Positions 39,754-48,092 of a stretch of 64,000 nucleotides of DNA are shown here, one piece after another. The DNA is from Bradyrhizobium nitroreducens (GTDB taxonomy: Bacteria; Pseudomonadota; Alphaproteobacteria; Rhizobiales; Xanthobacteraceae): NCBI RefSeq assembly GCF_002776695.1, contig NZ_LFJC01000003.1:5026901-5090900 (forward strand), given 5' to 3'. The notes under the pieces are model-generated. The model saw nothing but the letters and a program-made list of their open reading frames with translations. It did no database searches and had not been told where the DNA came from. The position numbers and the translations under genes are program-made. Every line of letters begins with the position of its first letter. Position 1 is the first letter of the stretch.

Positions 39754-40755
39754 CTAAGCCGTCAGCCCGCGCTGGCCGGCCAGCTCCTTCAGCGACACCA
39801 GCGGGCGGGCGCCGATGTGCTGGATGATCTCGGCGGCCGCAAGCGCGCCGAGCTCGCCGCACTGCTTGTAGGCAAGATTGCGCGACAGGCCATACAGGAA
39901 GCCTGCGGCGAAGAGGTCGCCGGCGCCGGTGGTGTCGACCACCTTGTCGACCGGGAAGGCCGGCGCAGCGACGGCGTCTTCGGACGAGACCACCATGCAG
40001 CCCTTCTCGCTGCGCGTGACCACGCCGAGATTGACGTCGTTGCGCAGCTGCTTCAGCGCGGTGTCGAAATCCGAGGTCATGTAGAGCGAATGCAGCTCGG
40101 ACTCGTTGGCGAAGACGATGTCGACGGTGCCGTTGCGCATCAGCGAGAGGAACTCGTCGCGATAGCGATCGACGCAGAACGAATCCGACAGCGTCAGCGC
40201 CACCCTGCGCTTGGCATCATGGGCGATCTTGGCCGCCTTGACGAAGGCGTCCTTGGCGTTCTTGGGGTCCCAGAGATAACCCTCGAGATAGACGATACCG
40301 GCCGCGGCGATCTCGGCCGGATCGATGTCGGCGGGCGACAGGTCCTGCGCCGCGCCAAGATAGGTGTTCATGGTGCGCTCGCCGTCATCCGTGACCAGGA
40401 TGTAGGAGCATCCGGTGGCGGGACCGTCCTTGGCGGCAGGTGTGTTGAAGGCGACGCCGGCCGCGCGAATATCGTGGACGTAGAGCTTGCCGATCTGGTC
40501 GTCCTTGACCTTGCCGACATAGGCGGCGCGTGCCCCCAGGCTGCCGATGCCGACGATGGTGTTGGCGGCAGAGCCGCCCGAGACTTCCGTGGCCGGCCCC
40601 ATGTCCTTGTAAATGGCCGCCGCCCGCGCCTCGTCGATCAGGGACATGCTGCCCTTGGTCATGCCGTGGCTGGCCAAAAAGGCCTCGTCGGTTCTGACCA
40701 GCACGTCGAACAGCGCGTTGCCGATGCCAAGAACGTCATATTTCACGTCAGCCAT
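39754..40755 (-). CDS. PfkB-family sugar/nucleoside kinase (adenosine kinase-like)
   Basis: A 333-residue kinase starting VKYDVLGIGNALFDVLVRTD. The PfkB signatures are present: VSGGSAANTIVGIGSLG near residue 60 and VDTTGAGDLFAAGFLYGL near 285, with the catalytic Asp in GAGD. The overall sequence resembles the bacterial adenosine kinase-like group (FANESELHSLY, SEKGCMVV). It would phosphorylate a nucleoside or sugar with ATP; adenosine is the most likely substrate but not proven. It is divergent from murJ. Confidence 0.88.
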   Translation of the reverse strand: MADVKYDVLGIGNALFDVLVRTDEAFLASHGMTKGSMSLIDEARAAAIYKDMGPATEVSGGSAANTIVGIGSLGARAAYVGKVKDDQIGKLYVHDIRAAGVAFNTPAAKDGPATGCSYILVTDDGERTMNTYLGAAQDLSPADIDPAEIAAAGIVYLEGYLWDPKNAKDAFVKAAKIAHDAKRRVALTLSDSFCVDRYRDEFLSLMRNGTVDIVFANESELHSLYMTSDFDTALKQLRNDVNLGVVTRSEKGCMVVSSEDAVAAPAFPVDKVVDTTGAGDLFAAGFLYGLSRNLAYKQCGELGALAAAEIIQHIGARPLVSLKELAGQRGLTA

Positions 40756-40881
40756 TCACCTTGATCCTGTTTGGCGGATTGCGGACCTTACGGAAATCCG
40801 CTTCCTGTCGGCCCGAAATCTAAGCTCGCGGCCTATCACGACCGGGCCTGCACGGGCAAGCAACGGTATTATAAAGAGCCG

Positions 40882-42414
40882 ATGATCCGCTCCTTCCTGA
40901 CCGTCTCGACGGGAACGCTGGCCTCGCGGCTGCTGGGCTTTGCCCGCGATTCCCTGATCGCAGCGCTGCTCGGCACCGGCGCCGTGGCGGATGCGTTTCT
41001 GGCGGCGTTTCAGCTCGTCAATGTGGTCCGGCGCCTGCTCAGCGAAGGGGCACTGAATGCGGCCCTGATCCCGGCCTGGCTGCGTGTCAGGGACCGCGCC
41101 GGCGATGCGGCCGCGGCGGCGTTCTCGGGGCGCGTGCTCGGCACGGTCAGTGTGGTCCTGATCGCGGTCTCAATCCTGATCGCATTGTCGATGCCGCTGA
41201 TCATCACGATCATCGCACCCGGATTCCTCGGCAGCCCCACGCTCGATCTCGCGGTGCAGAATGCGCGGCTGATGCTGCCATATCTGGCCTTCGCCGGCCC
41301 CGTCACGGTGTTGATGGGACTTCTGAACGCGCAAGGGCGCTTTGCGCTCACGGCGTTCTCGCCGCTGCTGTTCAACATCGCGCTGATCGCTGCGATCGCG
41401 GCGCTCATCCTCGCGCATGCCGATGCGGCTTTCGCCGGGTGGATGCTGGCGGCCACCGTCGGCATCGCCGGGCTGCTGCAGCTCCTGATGTTGCTGTCGC
41501 AGCGGGGTGCGCGCCTCGCGACACCGCTGCGCGCCAGTTTCGATACGGAGATGCGCAGCTTCTTCGCCAAGGCGATTCCCGGCATGATCGCAAGCTCGGG
41601 GCCGCAATGGCTGATGGTGGCCGGCGCGATCATTGCATCCGCGACCCCGTCCGCCGTGTCCTGGCTCTATTTCGCCAACCGGCTGATCGAGCTGCCGCTC
41701 GGCATTGTCGGCGTCGCCATGGGCACGGTGCTGGTTCCGGAACTGACGCGCGCCGTCGCCAACTCCGACCGCGCAGCTGTGGCGCATGCGGAATCGCGCG
41801 CGCTGGAGCTTGCCGCCGGGCTGGCGCTGCCGGCCGCGCTCGGCCTGATCGTACTGGCCGAGCCGATCGTGCGGCTGCTGTTCGAGCACGGCGCCTTTGG
41901 CGCCGTCGACAGCGTGGCGACTGCACAGGCGCTGACGTGGCTGGCGCTGGCCCTGCCGGCGCATGTGCTGATCAAGGCGCTATCGCCGGCCTTCTATGCC
42001 CGCAGCGACACGATGACGCCGCTCCAGGCCACCGCCAAGGGTTTTGTCGTCGCGGTCGCTCTCGCTGTCCTGCTCGGCCATTTCTTTGGCGCCAGCGGGA
42101 TCGCCGCGAGCATTGCGGCCGGTGCCTGGAGCAGCGCGCTCTCGCTGCTGCGGAAAGGCGCCAGCGAGTTCGGCTTCTCGGTCGACGCCGCTGCCCGCAG
42201 GCGGCTGCCGCGGATCATGCTCGCCGCAGCCGCCATGGGGGCCCTGCTCTGGCTGAGCGCGGATCTCATGCCCTCGGAGACGCACGGCCTCATCCGCTTC
42301 ATCGTGCTGGGCCTGCAGATCGGGACCGGAATCGCCGTCTATGGCCTGCTGCTGCAAATCCTCGGCGCGGCCTCGTGGCGCGAGGCGGCTGCCGCCTTGA
42401 AGCGGCCCGCTTGA
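40882..42414 (+). CDS. murJ: Lipid II flippase MurJ
   Basis: 510 residues from the ATG at 40882, a normal MurJ length with about 14 membrane helices. The start MIRSFLTVSTGTLASRLLGFARDSL is typical (quoted in full here, 25 residues shortened in the family), and RRLLSEGALNAALIP near residue 50 and LLFEHGAFG near 340 are MurJ signatures. The conserved Arg of the central cavity (RLLSEGA) is present. MurJ moves lipid II across the inner membrane for peptidoglycan assembly. It is followed by trpS after 68 bp, perhaps in one transcript. Confidence 0.95.
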   Translation: MIRSFLTVSTGTLASRLLGFARDSLIAALLGTGAVADAFLAAFQLVNVVRRLLSEGALNAALIPAWLRVRDRAGDAAAAAFSGRVLGTVSVVLIAVSILIALSMPLIITIIAPGFLGSPTLDLAVQNARLMLPYLAFAGPVTVLMGLLNAQGRFALTAFSPLLFNIALIAAIAALILAHADAAFAGWMLAATVGIAGLLQLLMLLSQRGARLATPLRASFDTEMRSFFAKAIPGMIASSGPQWLMVAGAIIASATPSAVSWLYFANRLIELPLGIVGVAMGTVLVPELTRAVANSDRAAVAHAESRALELAAGLALPAALGLIVLAEPIVRLLFEHGAFGAVDSVATAQALTWLALALPAHVLIKALSPAFYARSDTMTPLQATAKGFVVAVALAVLLGHFFGASGIAASIAAGAWSSALSLLRKGASEFGFSVDAAARRRLPRIMLAAAAMGALLWLSADLMPSETHGLIRFIVLGLQIGTGIAVYGLLLQILGAASWREAAAALKRPA

Positions 42415-42482
42415 CGAATTGCCCTTGACGGAGCAGCGCCGCTGTTGGAAACGACGGCCGAATACCTATGGGAAGGCTGACC

Positions 42483-43535
42483 ATGCCATTCGTTGAACGG
42501 GTCTTTTCGGGCGTCCAGCCGACGGGCAATCTGCACCTCGGCAACTATCTCGGCGCGATCGTCAACTTCGTGAAGATGCAGGAAACCCACAGCTGCATCT
42601 ATTGCGTCGTCGACATGCACGCGATCACGCAAGGCGTCGACGTCTGGGGCGGACCGGCCGAGCTCACGCGCAACACCCGCGAGGTCACCGCGGCGTTCAT
42701 CGCGGCCGGCATCGATCCCAAGAAGCACATCGTGTTCAACCAGAGTCAGGTCTCGGGTCATGCCGAGCTCGCCTGGATCTTCAACTGCGTCGCGCGCATG
42801 GGCTGGCTCGGCCGCATGACCCAGTTCAAGGAGAAGGCCGGCAAGGACCGCGAGAACGCCTCCGTCGGCCTGTTCGACTATCCCGTGCTGATGGCCGCCG
42901 ACATCCTTTTGTACCGCGCCACGCACGTGCCGGTCGGCGAGGACCAGAAGCAGCATCTCGAGCTCTCGCGCGACATCGCGCAGAAGTTCAACAACGACTT
43001 CGGCGAATCCATCCGCGCCCAGGGCGCCAATGACGGCTTGTTCTTCCCGCTGCCGGAACCCCTCATCACGGGCCCGGCAACGCGCGTGATGAGCCTGCGC
43101 GACGGCACCAAGAAGATGTCGAAGTCCGAAGCGTCGGACAATTCGCGCATCAATCTGACCGACGACGCCGACACCATCGCGCAGAAGATCCGCAAGGCGA
43201 AGACCGATCCGGAGCCGCTGCCGACGGAAGAGAAGGGCCTGGAAGCGCGCCCCGAAGCCGACAATCTCGTCGGCATCTTCGCCGCGCTCTCCGGCCGTTC
43301 CAAGGCCGACGTGCTCAGGGAATTCGGCAACGGCCAGTTCTCCAGCTTCAAGAACGCGCTGGCGGAGCTGTGCGTCACCAAGCTGGCGCCGATCGCCGGC
43401 GAGATGAAGCGCCTCGTCGCCGATCCCGGCCATATCGACGCGATCCTGAACGACGGCTCCGACCGCGCCCGCGCCATCGCCGACGAGACGATGAAGCTCT
43501 CCAAGGACATCGTCGGCTTCATCCGCCGGCGCTAA
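42483..43535 (+). CDS. trpS: Tryptophanyl-tRNA synthetase
   Basis: 350 residues from the ATG at 42483; an in-frame start at 42468 is less likely. It is a class I synthetase of the TrpS length. The HIGH-like motif is GNLHLGNYLGA near residue 15 and the KMSKS motif is intact (KKMSKSEASDN near 212). VFSGVQPTG at the start and VGEDQKQHLELSRDIA near 155 are diagnostic. It charges tRNA-Trp. It sits between murJ and a universal stress protein gene. Confidence 0.97.
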   Translation: MPFVERVFSGVQPTGNLHLGNYLGAIVNFVKMQETHSCIYCVVDMHAITQGVDVWGGPAELTRNTREVTAAFIAAGIDPKKHIVFNQSQVSGHAELAWIFNCVARMGWLGRMTQFKEKAGKDRENASVGLFDYPVLMAADILLYRATHVPVGEDQKQHLELSRDIAQKFNNDFGESIRAQGANDGLFFPLPEPLITGPATRVMSLRDGTKKMSKSEASDNSRINLTDDADTIAQKIRKAKTDPEPLPTEEKGLEARPEADNLVGIFAALSGRSKADVLREFGNGQFSSFKNALAELCVTKLAPIAGEMKRLVADPGHIDAILNDGSDRARAIADETMKLSKDIVGFIRRR

Positions 43536-43628
43536 AGACGGCCGGCGCCCCGAGCGCCGACCGCTTCTCCTCTCCCCAATTTTGCGGGAGTGTGGCAGCA
43601 TGCCAACCGCGCACAATCCGGGACATGC

Positions 43629-44123
43629 ATGACCAGCAAGCGACTTTGCTACGAGCCGGGTCACAAGCCCAAATGCCTCGTCATCGTCGATGACACCGCC
43701 GAATGGGATCGCGCGGTCTACTATGCCAGCCGCTGGGCGATCCGCGCCGGCGGCGGCGTGGTGATGCTGCGCATCATCGAACCCGAACAGCAGAGCCAGG
43801 AATGGCTGGGGGTTGCCGACATCATGCGCGCCGAAGCGCAGGAAGCCGCGGAAGCCGCGCTCGACCGCGCTGCGGGCCGGGCCAACGGCATCGCCGCGAT
43901 CACCCCGGAGCGGGCGATCCGCGAGGGCGCGCCGATGGAACAACTGCTCGCGGTGATCGACGAGGACCCCGACATCGCCATGCTGGTGCTTGCCGCCAGC
44001 CCCGGCGCGGAGGGACCGGGACCACTGGTCTCGCTGCTGGCGCATGCGGTCGGGACCTTCCCGATTCCCGTGACGATCATTTCCGGCGCGCTCAGCGACG
44101 AGAGCGTGGATTCGCTGTCGTAG
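43629..44123 (+). CDS. Universal stress protein family protein
   Basis: About 164 residues from the ATG at 43629. The first strand is KCLVIVDDTAEWDRAVYYAS, with the Asp expected in a UspA fold, followed by GGGVVMLRIIEP. The C-terminal strand and loop (MLVLAASPGAEGPGPLVSLL) only loosely match the ATP-binding G-x-x-G-x-x-G motif, so nucleotide binding is uncertain. It follows trpS by about 90 bp on the same strand. The 161-bp repeat copy 3 lies directly after it. Confidence 0.82.
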   Translation: MTSKRLCYEPGHKPKCLVIVDDTAEWDRAVYYASRWAIRAGGGVVMLRIIEPEQQSQEWLGVADIMRAEAQEAAEAALDRAAGRANGIAAITPERAIREGAPMEQLLAVIDEDPDIAMLVLAASPGAEGPGPLVSLLAHAVGTFPIPVTIISGALSDESVDSLS

Positions 44124-44138
44124 GCAGCGGTACCTCTT

Positions 44139-44299
44139 GCCCTCCCCTGGAGGGGGAGGGTCGGCTCACATCTGAGCGCAGCGAAGATGAGAGACGGGGT
44201 GGGGTGACGCTCTCTCCCCATCCAACAGTGCCCGCGTGGAGAGATCACCCCACCCCGCTCGCGCTTTGCGCGATCGACCCTCCCCCTCCAGGGGAGGAT
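44139..44299. repeat. 161-bp long inverted repeat element, copy 3
   Basis: Same ends and length as 3155-3315 and 25716-25876. Arms: a 32-nt segment (GCTCACATCTGAGCGC...) on the left and an 18-nt segment on the right. The centre has CAACAGTGCCCGCG in the same direction as in copy 2. The gap after it, up to nfuA, holds nothing recognised. Confidence 0.85.
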
Positions 44300-44423
44300 A
44301 AGCCCAACCCTCTGATTTTTATGGGCTAATATCCCCCCATCCCTTGATCGTGCGTTCGCCGTCGCCATCTGCTAGGAAATAGGGCACGCGCCGGCCTTGA
44401 ACCGGCGACGTCTGGAGAAAGCC

Positions 44424-44993
44424 ATGTTCATTCAAACCGAAGCCACCCCCAATCCCGCCACGCTGAAGTTCATTCCCGGCCGCGTCGTGGTCGACGGCAG
44501 CCCGATGGATTTTGCGAGCCGCGAAGCCGCGACGCGCTCGCCGCTGGCGGAAAAACTGTTCGAAGTGCCCGGCGTCACCGGCGTGTTCTACGGATCAGAC
44601 TTCATCACCGTGACCAAAGCGGGCGGTGAATGGCAGCAGCTCAAGCCCGCGATCCTCGGTGCCATCATGGAGCACTACATGTCCGGCGCGCCGCTGCTCG
44701 CCGACGGTGCGGCTCAAGATGACGCCGACCTCGACGACGAGGACGAGTTCTTCGACGAGGCCGATGCCGAGACGGTCGACATGATCAAGGATCTGATCGA
44801 GACCCGCGTACGGCCGGCGGTGGCTAATGACGGCGGCGACATCACCTTCCGCGGCTTCAAGGACGGCGTGGTCTATCTCCACATGAAGGGCGCCTGCTCC
44901 GGCTGCCCGTCATCGACCGCGACGCTTCAGCACGGCATCCAGAACTTGCTGAAGCACTTCGTCCCCGACGTGGTCGAAGTCCGGCCGATGTGA
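44424..44993 (+). CDS. nfuA: Iron-sulfur cluster carrier protein (NfuA/NifU-like)
   Basis: 189 residues from the ATG at 44424 with GGAGAAAG upstream. The N-terminal Nfu domain starts MFIQTEATPNPATLKFIPG. A linker rich in Asp and Glu (residues 95-115) leads to the C-terminal NifU domain with the Cys pair GACSGCPSSTATLQ near 160, which holds a shared 4Fe-4S cluster in a dimer. Nfu proteins pass clusters to target enzymes, for example MiaB, which is encoded 3 kb downstream. The paired palindrome element at 45023 follows. Confidence 0.95.
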   Translation: MFIQTEATPNPATLKFIPGRVVVDGSPMDFASREAATRSPLAEKLFEVPGVTGVFYGSDFITVTKAGGEWQQLKPAILGAIMEHYMSGAPLLADGAAQDDADLDDEDEFFDEADAETVDMIKDLIETRVRPAVANDGGDITFRGFKDGVVYLHMKGACSGCPSSTATLQHGIQNLLKHFVPDVVEVRPM

Positions 44994-45022
44994 ATTGCAC
45001 GGCCTGCGCCCTGATTCCACTC

Positions 45023-45104
45023 CGTCATGCCCGGGCTTGTCCCGGGCATCCATGTTTTTAGAGCCGCAAAGTCGTGGATGGCCGGGTCAAGCCCGGCCGT
45101 GACG
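45023..45104. repeat. Paired palindrome element, short form (inverted relative to 37816)
   Basis: The arms 45023-45054 and 45073-45104 are inverted copies with a few differences; the left is ATGCCCGGG/CCCGGGCAT and the right GGCCGGG/CCCGGCC. The 18-bp core read in reverse gives ACTTTGCGGCTC, close to the core of 37816-37901. It lies in the gap between nfuA and tsaB. Confidence 0.8.
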
Positions 45105-45150
45105 GCTAGAACCTTAGGCATCATCCGATTGCCAATGCTATGATCACACC

Positions 45151-45846
45151 ATGCTGATCCTTGCCATCGATACCGCGCTCGACGCCTGCTCCGTCGCCGT
45201 GCTCGACACCGAAACGGCCGAGTTGCGAGCGCAGGAACAGCTTCTCATGAAGCGCGGCCACGCCGAGGCCCTGATGCCGATGATCGCGCGGGTCATGCAA
45301 ACCGCGAACCTCGCCTTCACCGCCCTCGACCGCATCGCGGTCACCGTCGGCCCCGGAAGCTTCACCGGCCTGCGCGTCGGCATTTCGGCGGCGCGCGGCC
45401 TCGCGCTCGCGGCCGGGCGGCCTGCCGTCGGCCTCACCACCCTGTCGGCCTATGCCGCCACCGTCGTCGGCCAGAGCAAATCGGCGCCGGTGATCTCCGC
45501 AATCGACGCGCGGCACGACCACGTCTATTTCCAGATCGTCGCCGGCGACGGCAGCCAGCTGGTGCGGCCGCGCGTCGCCTCCATCGACGAGGCGATCGCG
45601 GCCTCGCAGTTCGGCGCGCCGCATCTGGTCGGCAACGCCGCAAACATCCTCGCCGGGCGTTGGACGAAAGACAGCGAACAACCGGTCGCGGTCGATGCGC
45701 AGCCCGCGCCCGACATCGGCTGGGTCGCATGGCTCGGCGCCGCGGCCGATCCGTCGACGAATCCGGCGCGGCCGTTCTATCTGAAGGCGCCCGACGCAAA
45801 GCCGCCGGCACAACCGCCATTTGCAGCACAAGCCGCAAGCTCATGA
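45151..45846 (+). CDS. tsaB: tRNA threonylcarbamoyladenosine biosynthesis protein TsaB
   Basis: A 231-residue protein of the TsaB family. It starts MLILAIDTALDACSVAVLD and has the family motif VGPGSFTGLRVGISAARGLA near residue 67. TsaB forms a complex with TsaD and TsaE for the t6A modification of tRNAs that read ANN codons. Its stop overlaps the start of rimI (ATGA), so the two are translationally coupled, as in many bacteria. The catalytic partner gene tsaD is not in this window. Confidence 0.95.
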   Translation: MLILAIDTALDACSVAVLDTETAELRAQEQLLMKRGHAEALMPMIARVMQTANLAFTALDRIAVTVGPGSFTGLRVGISAARGLALAAGRPAVGLTTLSAYAATVVGQSKSAPVISAIDARHDHVYFQIVAGDGSQLVRPRVASIDEAIAASQFGAPHLVGNAANILAGRWTKDSEQPVAVDAQPAPDIGWVAWLGAAADPSTNPARPFYLKAPDAKPPAQPPFAAQAASS

Positions 45847-46328
45847 TGAGATGGCTGTCGGAATGGTGGCGCGGCGGGACGGCCGCCGTCGAGCCGGCTT
45901 CCGTGCGCGACGCCGCACGGCTGGCGCAGCTTCACGCCGCCTCCTTCGCGCACGGCTGGGGCGAGGGCGAATTCGAGAGCATGCTCAGCGAGCGCAACAC
46001 GCTGGTGCATCGGCTGCGCCTCGGCCGCAGGACCATCGGATTCGCGGTGTCGCGGATCGGCGCGGACGAGGCGGAAATCCTCTCGGTCGCGGTGGACGAG
46101 GCCTATCGCGGCCGCGGCCTCTCTCGCACGCTGCTGATGACTCATCTCGGCCACCTCGCAGGGCGCGGCGTGCGCACGATATTTCTCGAAGTCGAGGAAA
46201 ACAACCAGCCGGCGCGGCGGCTCTACGACAGGTGCGGATTCGTGGTGGTCGGACGCCGCGAACGCTACTATAAGCAGCCGAACGGGGAACAATTGAACGC
46301 CCTTCTGATGCGGCGTGACTTGTCGTAA
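45843..46328 (+). CDS. rimI: Ribosomal protein alanine N-acetyltransferase RimI
   Basis: 161 residues from an ATG overlapping the tsaB stop. It is a GNAT acetyltransferase: AEILSVAVDEAYRGRGLSRTLL (quoted in part) near residue 80 is the acetyl-CoA-binding motif A, and LEVEENNQPARRLYDRCGF near 120 is motif B. RimI acetylates the N terminus of ribosomal protein S18. Position directly after tsaB is the usual gene order. The ending YYKQPNGEQLNALLMRRDL is also typical. Confidence 0.94.
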   Translation: MMRWLSEWWRGGTAAVEPASVRDAARLAQLHAASFAHGWGEGEFESMLSERNTLVHRLRLGRRTIGFAVSRIGADEAEILSVAVDEAYRGRGLSRTLLMTHLGHLAGRGVRTIFLEVEENNQPARRLYDRCGFVVVGRRERYYKQPNGEQLNALLMRRDLS

Positions 46329-46366
46329 TATTGATGGCAGAAAGCGCCCCGTCAGGCAGACAACAC

Positions 46367-46822
46367 ATGACTGGACTTAAACCTTCATCCGCATCCAAGG
46401 CGTCCGGGATCGAGGCGCGCTGTGCCGCCACCGGCATGCGCATGACCGAGCAGCGCCGTGTCATCGCCCGCGTGCTCGCGGCGGCGGTCGATCATCCCGA
46501 TGTCGAGGAACTGTACCGGCGCTGCGTCGCCGTCGACGACAAGATCTCGATCTCGACCGTGTATCGCACCGTCAAGCTGTTCGAGGATGCCGGCATCATC
46601 GAACGCCACGACTTTCGCGAAGGCCGCGCGCGCTACGAGACGATGCGCGACAGCCATCACGACCACCTCATCAATCTCAGGGACGGCAAGGTAATCGAAT
46701 TCACCTCCGAAGAGATCGAGAAGCTGCAGGCGGAGATCGCCCGCAAGCTCGGCTACAAGCTGGTCGACCACCGCCTCGAGCTCTATTGCGTCCCGCTCGA
46801 CGACGACAAGCCGACCAACTAA
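46367..46822 (+). CDS. fur: Fur-family metal-responsive regulator (Fur/Mur type)
   Basis: About 151 residues from the ATG at 46367; ATG at 46334 or TTG at 46331 would add 11-12 residues. The winged helix has MTEQRRVIARVLAA and ISISTVYRTVKLFEDAGII. The metal site motif HHDHLINLRDGKVIEF is present, but the CxxC pair of typical Fur (as in LICLDCG) is replaced by Asn and Asp, so the structural zinc site is absent, as in many rhizobial Fur/Mur proteins. In those species this group mainly controls manganese transport or the irr gene. Irr's heme motif is absent. It lies in the tsaB-rimI-fur-HAD cluster. Confidence 0.9.
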   Translation: MTGLKPSSASKASGIEARCAATGMRMTEQRRVIARVLAAAVDHPDVEELYRRCVAVDDKISISTVYRTVKLFEDAGIIERHDFREGRARYETMRDSHHDHLINLRDGKVIEFTSEEIEKLQAEIARKLGYKLVDHRLELYCVPLDDDKPTN

Positions 46823-47506
46823 GTGCCCGTCGACCTCATCATCTTCGATTGCGACGGCGTGCTCGTGGACAGCGAGGTGATCTCCTGTCGCGCCCATGCC
46901 GACGTACTGACGCGGCATGGTTATCCGATCACGTCGGAGCAGGTGTCCGAGCGTTTCCTCGGTCGCTCGACAAAACAGGCCAATCTCGAGATCGAGACCG
47001 AACTCGGACGCAAGCTGCCCGAGGCCTATCATGGCGACCTGCAGGACGAGCTGTTTCGCGCATTCGAAGCCGATCTCGAGGCGATCCGCGGCATCCACGA
47101 CGTGCTCGACGTCGTGACGCAACGTGTCTGCGTTGCCTCGAGTGGTTCGCATCCACGCATGCGGGTGAGCCTCGGAAGCACGGGGCTCTATGAGCGCCTC
47201 GCGCCGAACATCTTTTCGTCCTCGCAGGTGATGAATGGAAAGCCGGCTCCGGATCTGTTCCTGTTCGCGGCCAAGGAAATGGGCGTCCCGCCCGAGCGCT
47301 GCGTCGTGATCGAGGACAGTCTGGCCGGCATCGCCGGCGCGCGGGCGGCCGGTATGAAAGTGTTCGGCTTTTATGGTGGCAGTCATTGCGGAGGCGGCCA
47401 TGCCGAGACCCTGCGTCAAGCCGGCGCCGACTTGACCTTTGCCGACATGCATCAGTTGCCGGAGCTGGTTCGGCGGAACGTGGCAGTGGCCGAGCTCCGG
47501 TCGTGA
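46823..47506 (+). CDS. HAD-superfamily hydrolase (phosphoglycolate phosphatase-like)
   Basis: 227 residues from a GTG that follows the fur stop codon directly. HAD motifs: IIFDCDGVLVDSE at the start with the two catalytic Asp residues, SSGSHPRM (motif II) near 110, GKPAPDLFLFAAK with the Lys (motif III) near 142, and VVIEDSLAGIAGARAAGM (motif IV) near 165. The cap domain between motifs I and II belongs to the subfamily I group with beta-phosphoglucomutase and phosphoglycolate phosphatase. The substrate is not determined. Tight spacing suggests it is transcribed with fur. Confidence 0.9.
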   Translation: MPVDLIIFDCDGVLVDSEVISCRAHADVLTRHGYPITSEQVSERFLGRSTKQANLEIETELGRKLPEAYHGDLQDELFRAFEADLEAIRGIHDVLDVVTQRVCVASSGSHPRMRVSLGSTGLYERLAPNIFSSSQVMNGKPAPDLFLFAAKEMGVPPERCVVIEDSLAGIAGARAAGMKVFGFYGGSHCGGGHAETLRQAGADLTFADMHQLPELVRRNVAVAELRS

Positions 47507-47522
47507 ACAGCGGGCCGGCACC

Positions 47523-47927
47523 ATGGACGAGCCACACGAAATAGCTCTGATCGGCGCCGGTGAAGACCAAAGGGCGGTGTTCACAGAGTACGAAATCGGT
47601 CCCGTCTGCAAGCTGAGCTGCGCCTCCCGCGGAAAGACGATCGAGGCCGAGGCCGGCGATTTCTTTGAGGCGCTGTGCCTGATCCGCCGTCAGCTCGAGC
47701 CCGAGGGCCTCATCCCGTTCTGCTATGGCGCCAGCCTCAATGTGTATCCGTCCGGAATGGCGAGGGACATGGGCGCGGGGCTCAAGGCATATCGGATGAC
47801 GAAAGGCGTCCATGCGCGCATGGCCGACCTCGTCGAAATCTTCTCCTCAGGGCCGGATGTGATCCCGGCCTCGGTCGACGCGCAGGAAGCGTTTTGGCGG
47901 GAATGGCTCGCCACCCCTCGCGCGTAG
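47523..47927 (+). CDS. Conserved small protein of unknown function
   Basis: About 134 residues from the ATG at 47523. I do not recognise a domain. The sequence has alternating beta-like segments (AVFTEYEIGPVCKLSCASRG), a helix FFEALCLIRRQLEPEGL, and FCYGASLNVYPSGMARDMGAG (quoted in part), and ends EAFWREWLATPRA. It has no signal peptide or membrane segment. It lies 16 bp after the HAD gene on the same strand and may share its transcript. The next gene, miaB, starts after a 165-bp gap. Confidence 0.65.
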   Translation: MDEPHEIALIGAGEDQRAVFTEYEIGPVCKLSCASRGKTIEAEAGDFFEALCLIRRQLEPEGLIPFCYGASLNVYPSGMARDMGAGLKAYRMTKGVHARMADLVEIFSSGPDVIPASVDAQEAFWREWLATPRA

Positions 47928-48092
47928 CGCCGAATCCATGCGAAGCGAGGCCCATTTCGATCGATTTTGAAGCCAGTTGCGGCTTTGCCCCCTTGGCGGC
48001 GACCCGAATCCCCTCCGTGGGCCCCCAATCGCTGGATTTTAGTCTCTCCAGCCTATATCTGAAGGCCGTCCTCCACCTCCATTTCGGGTTCC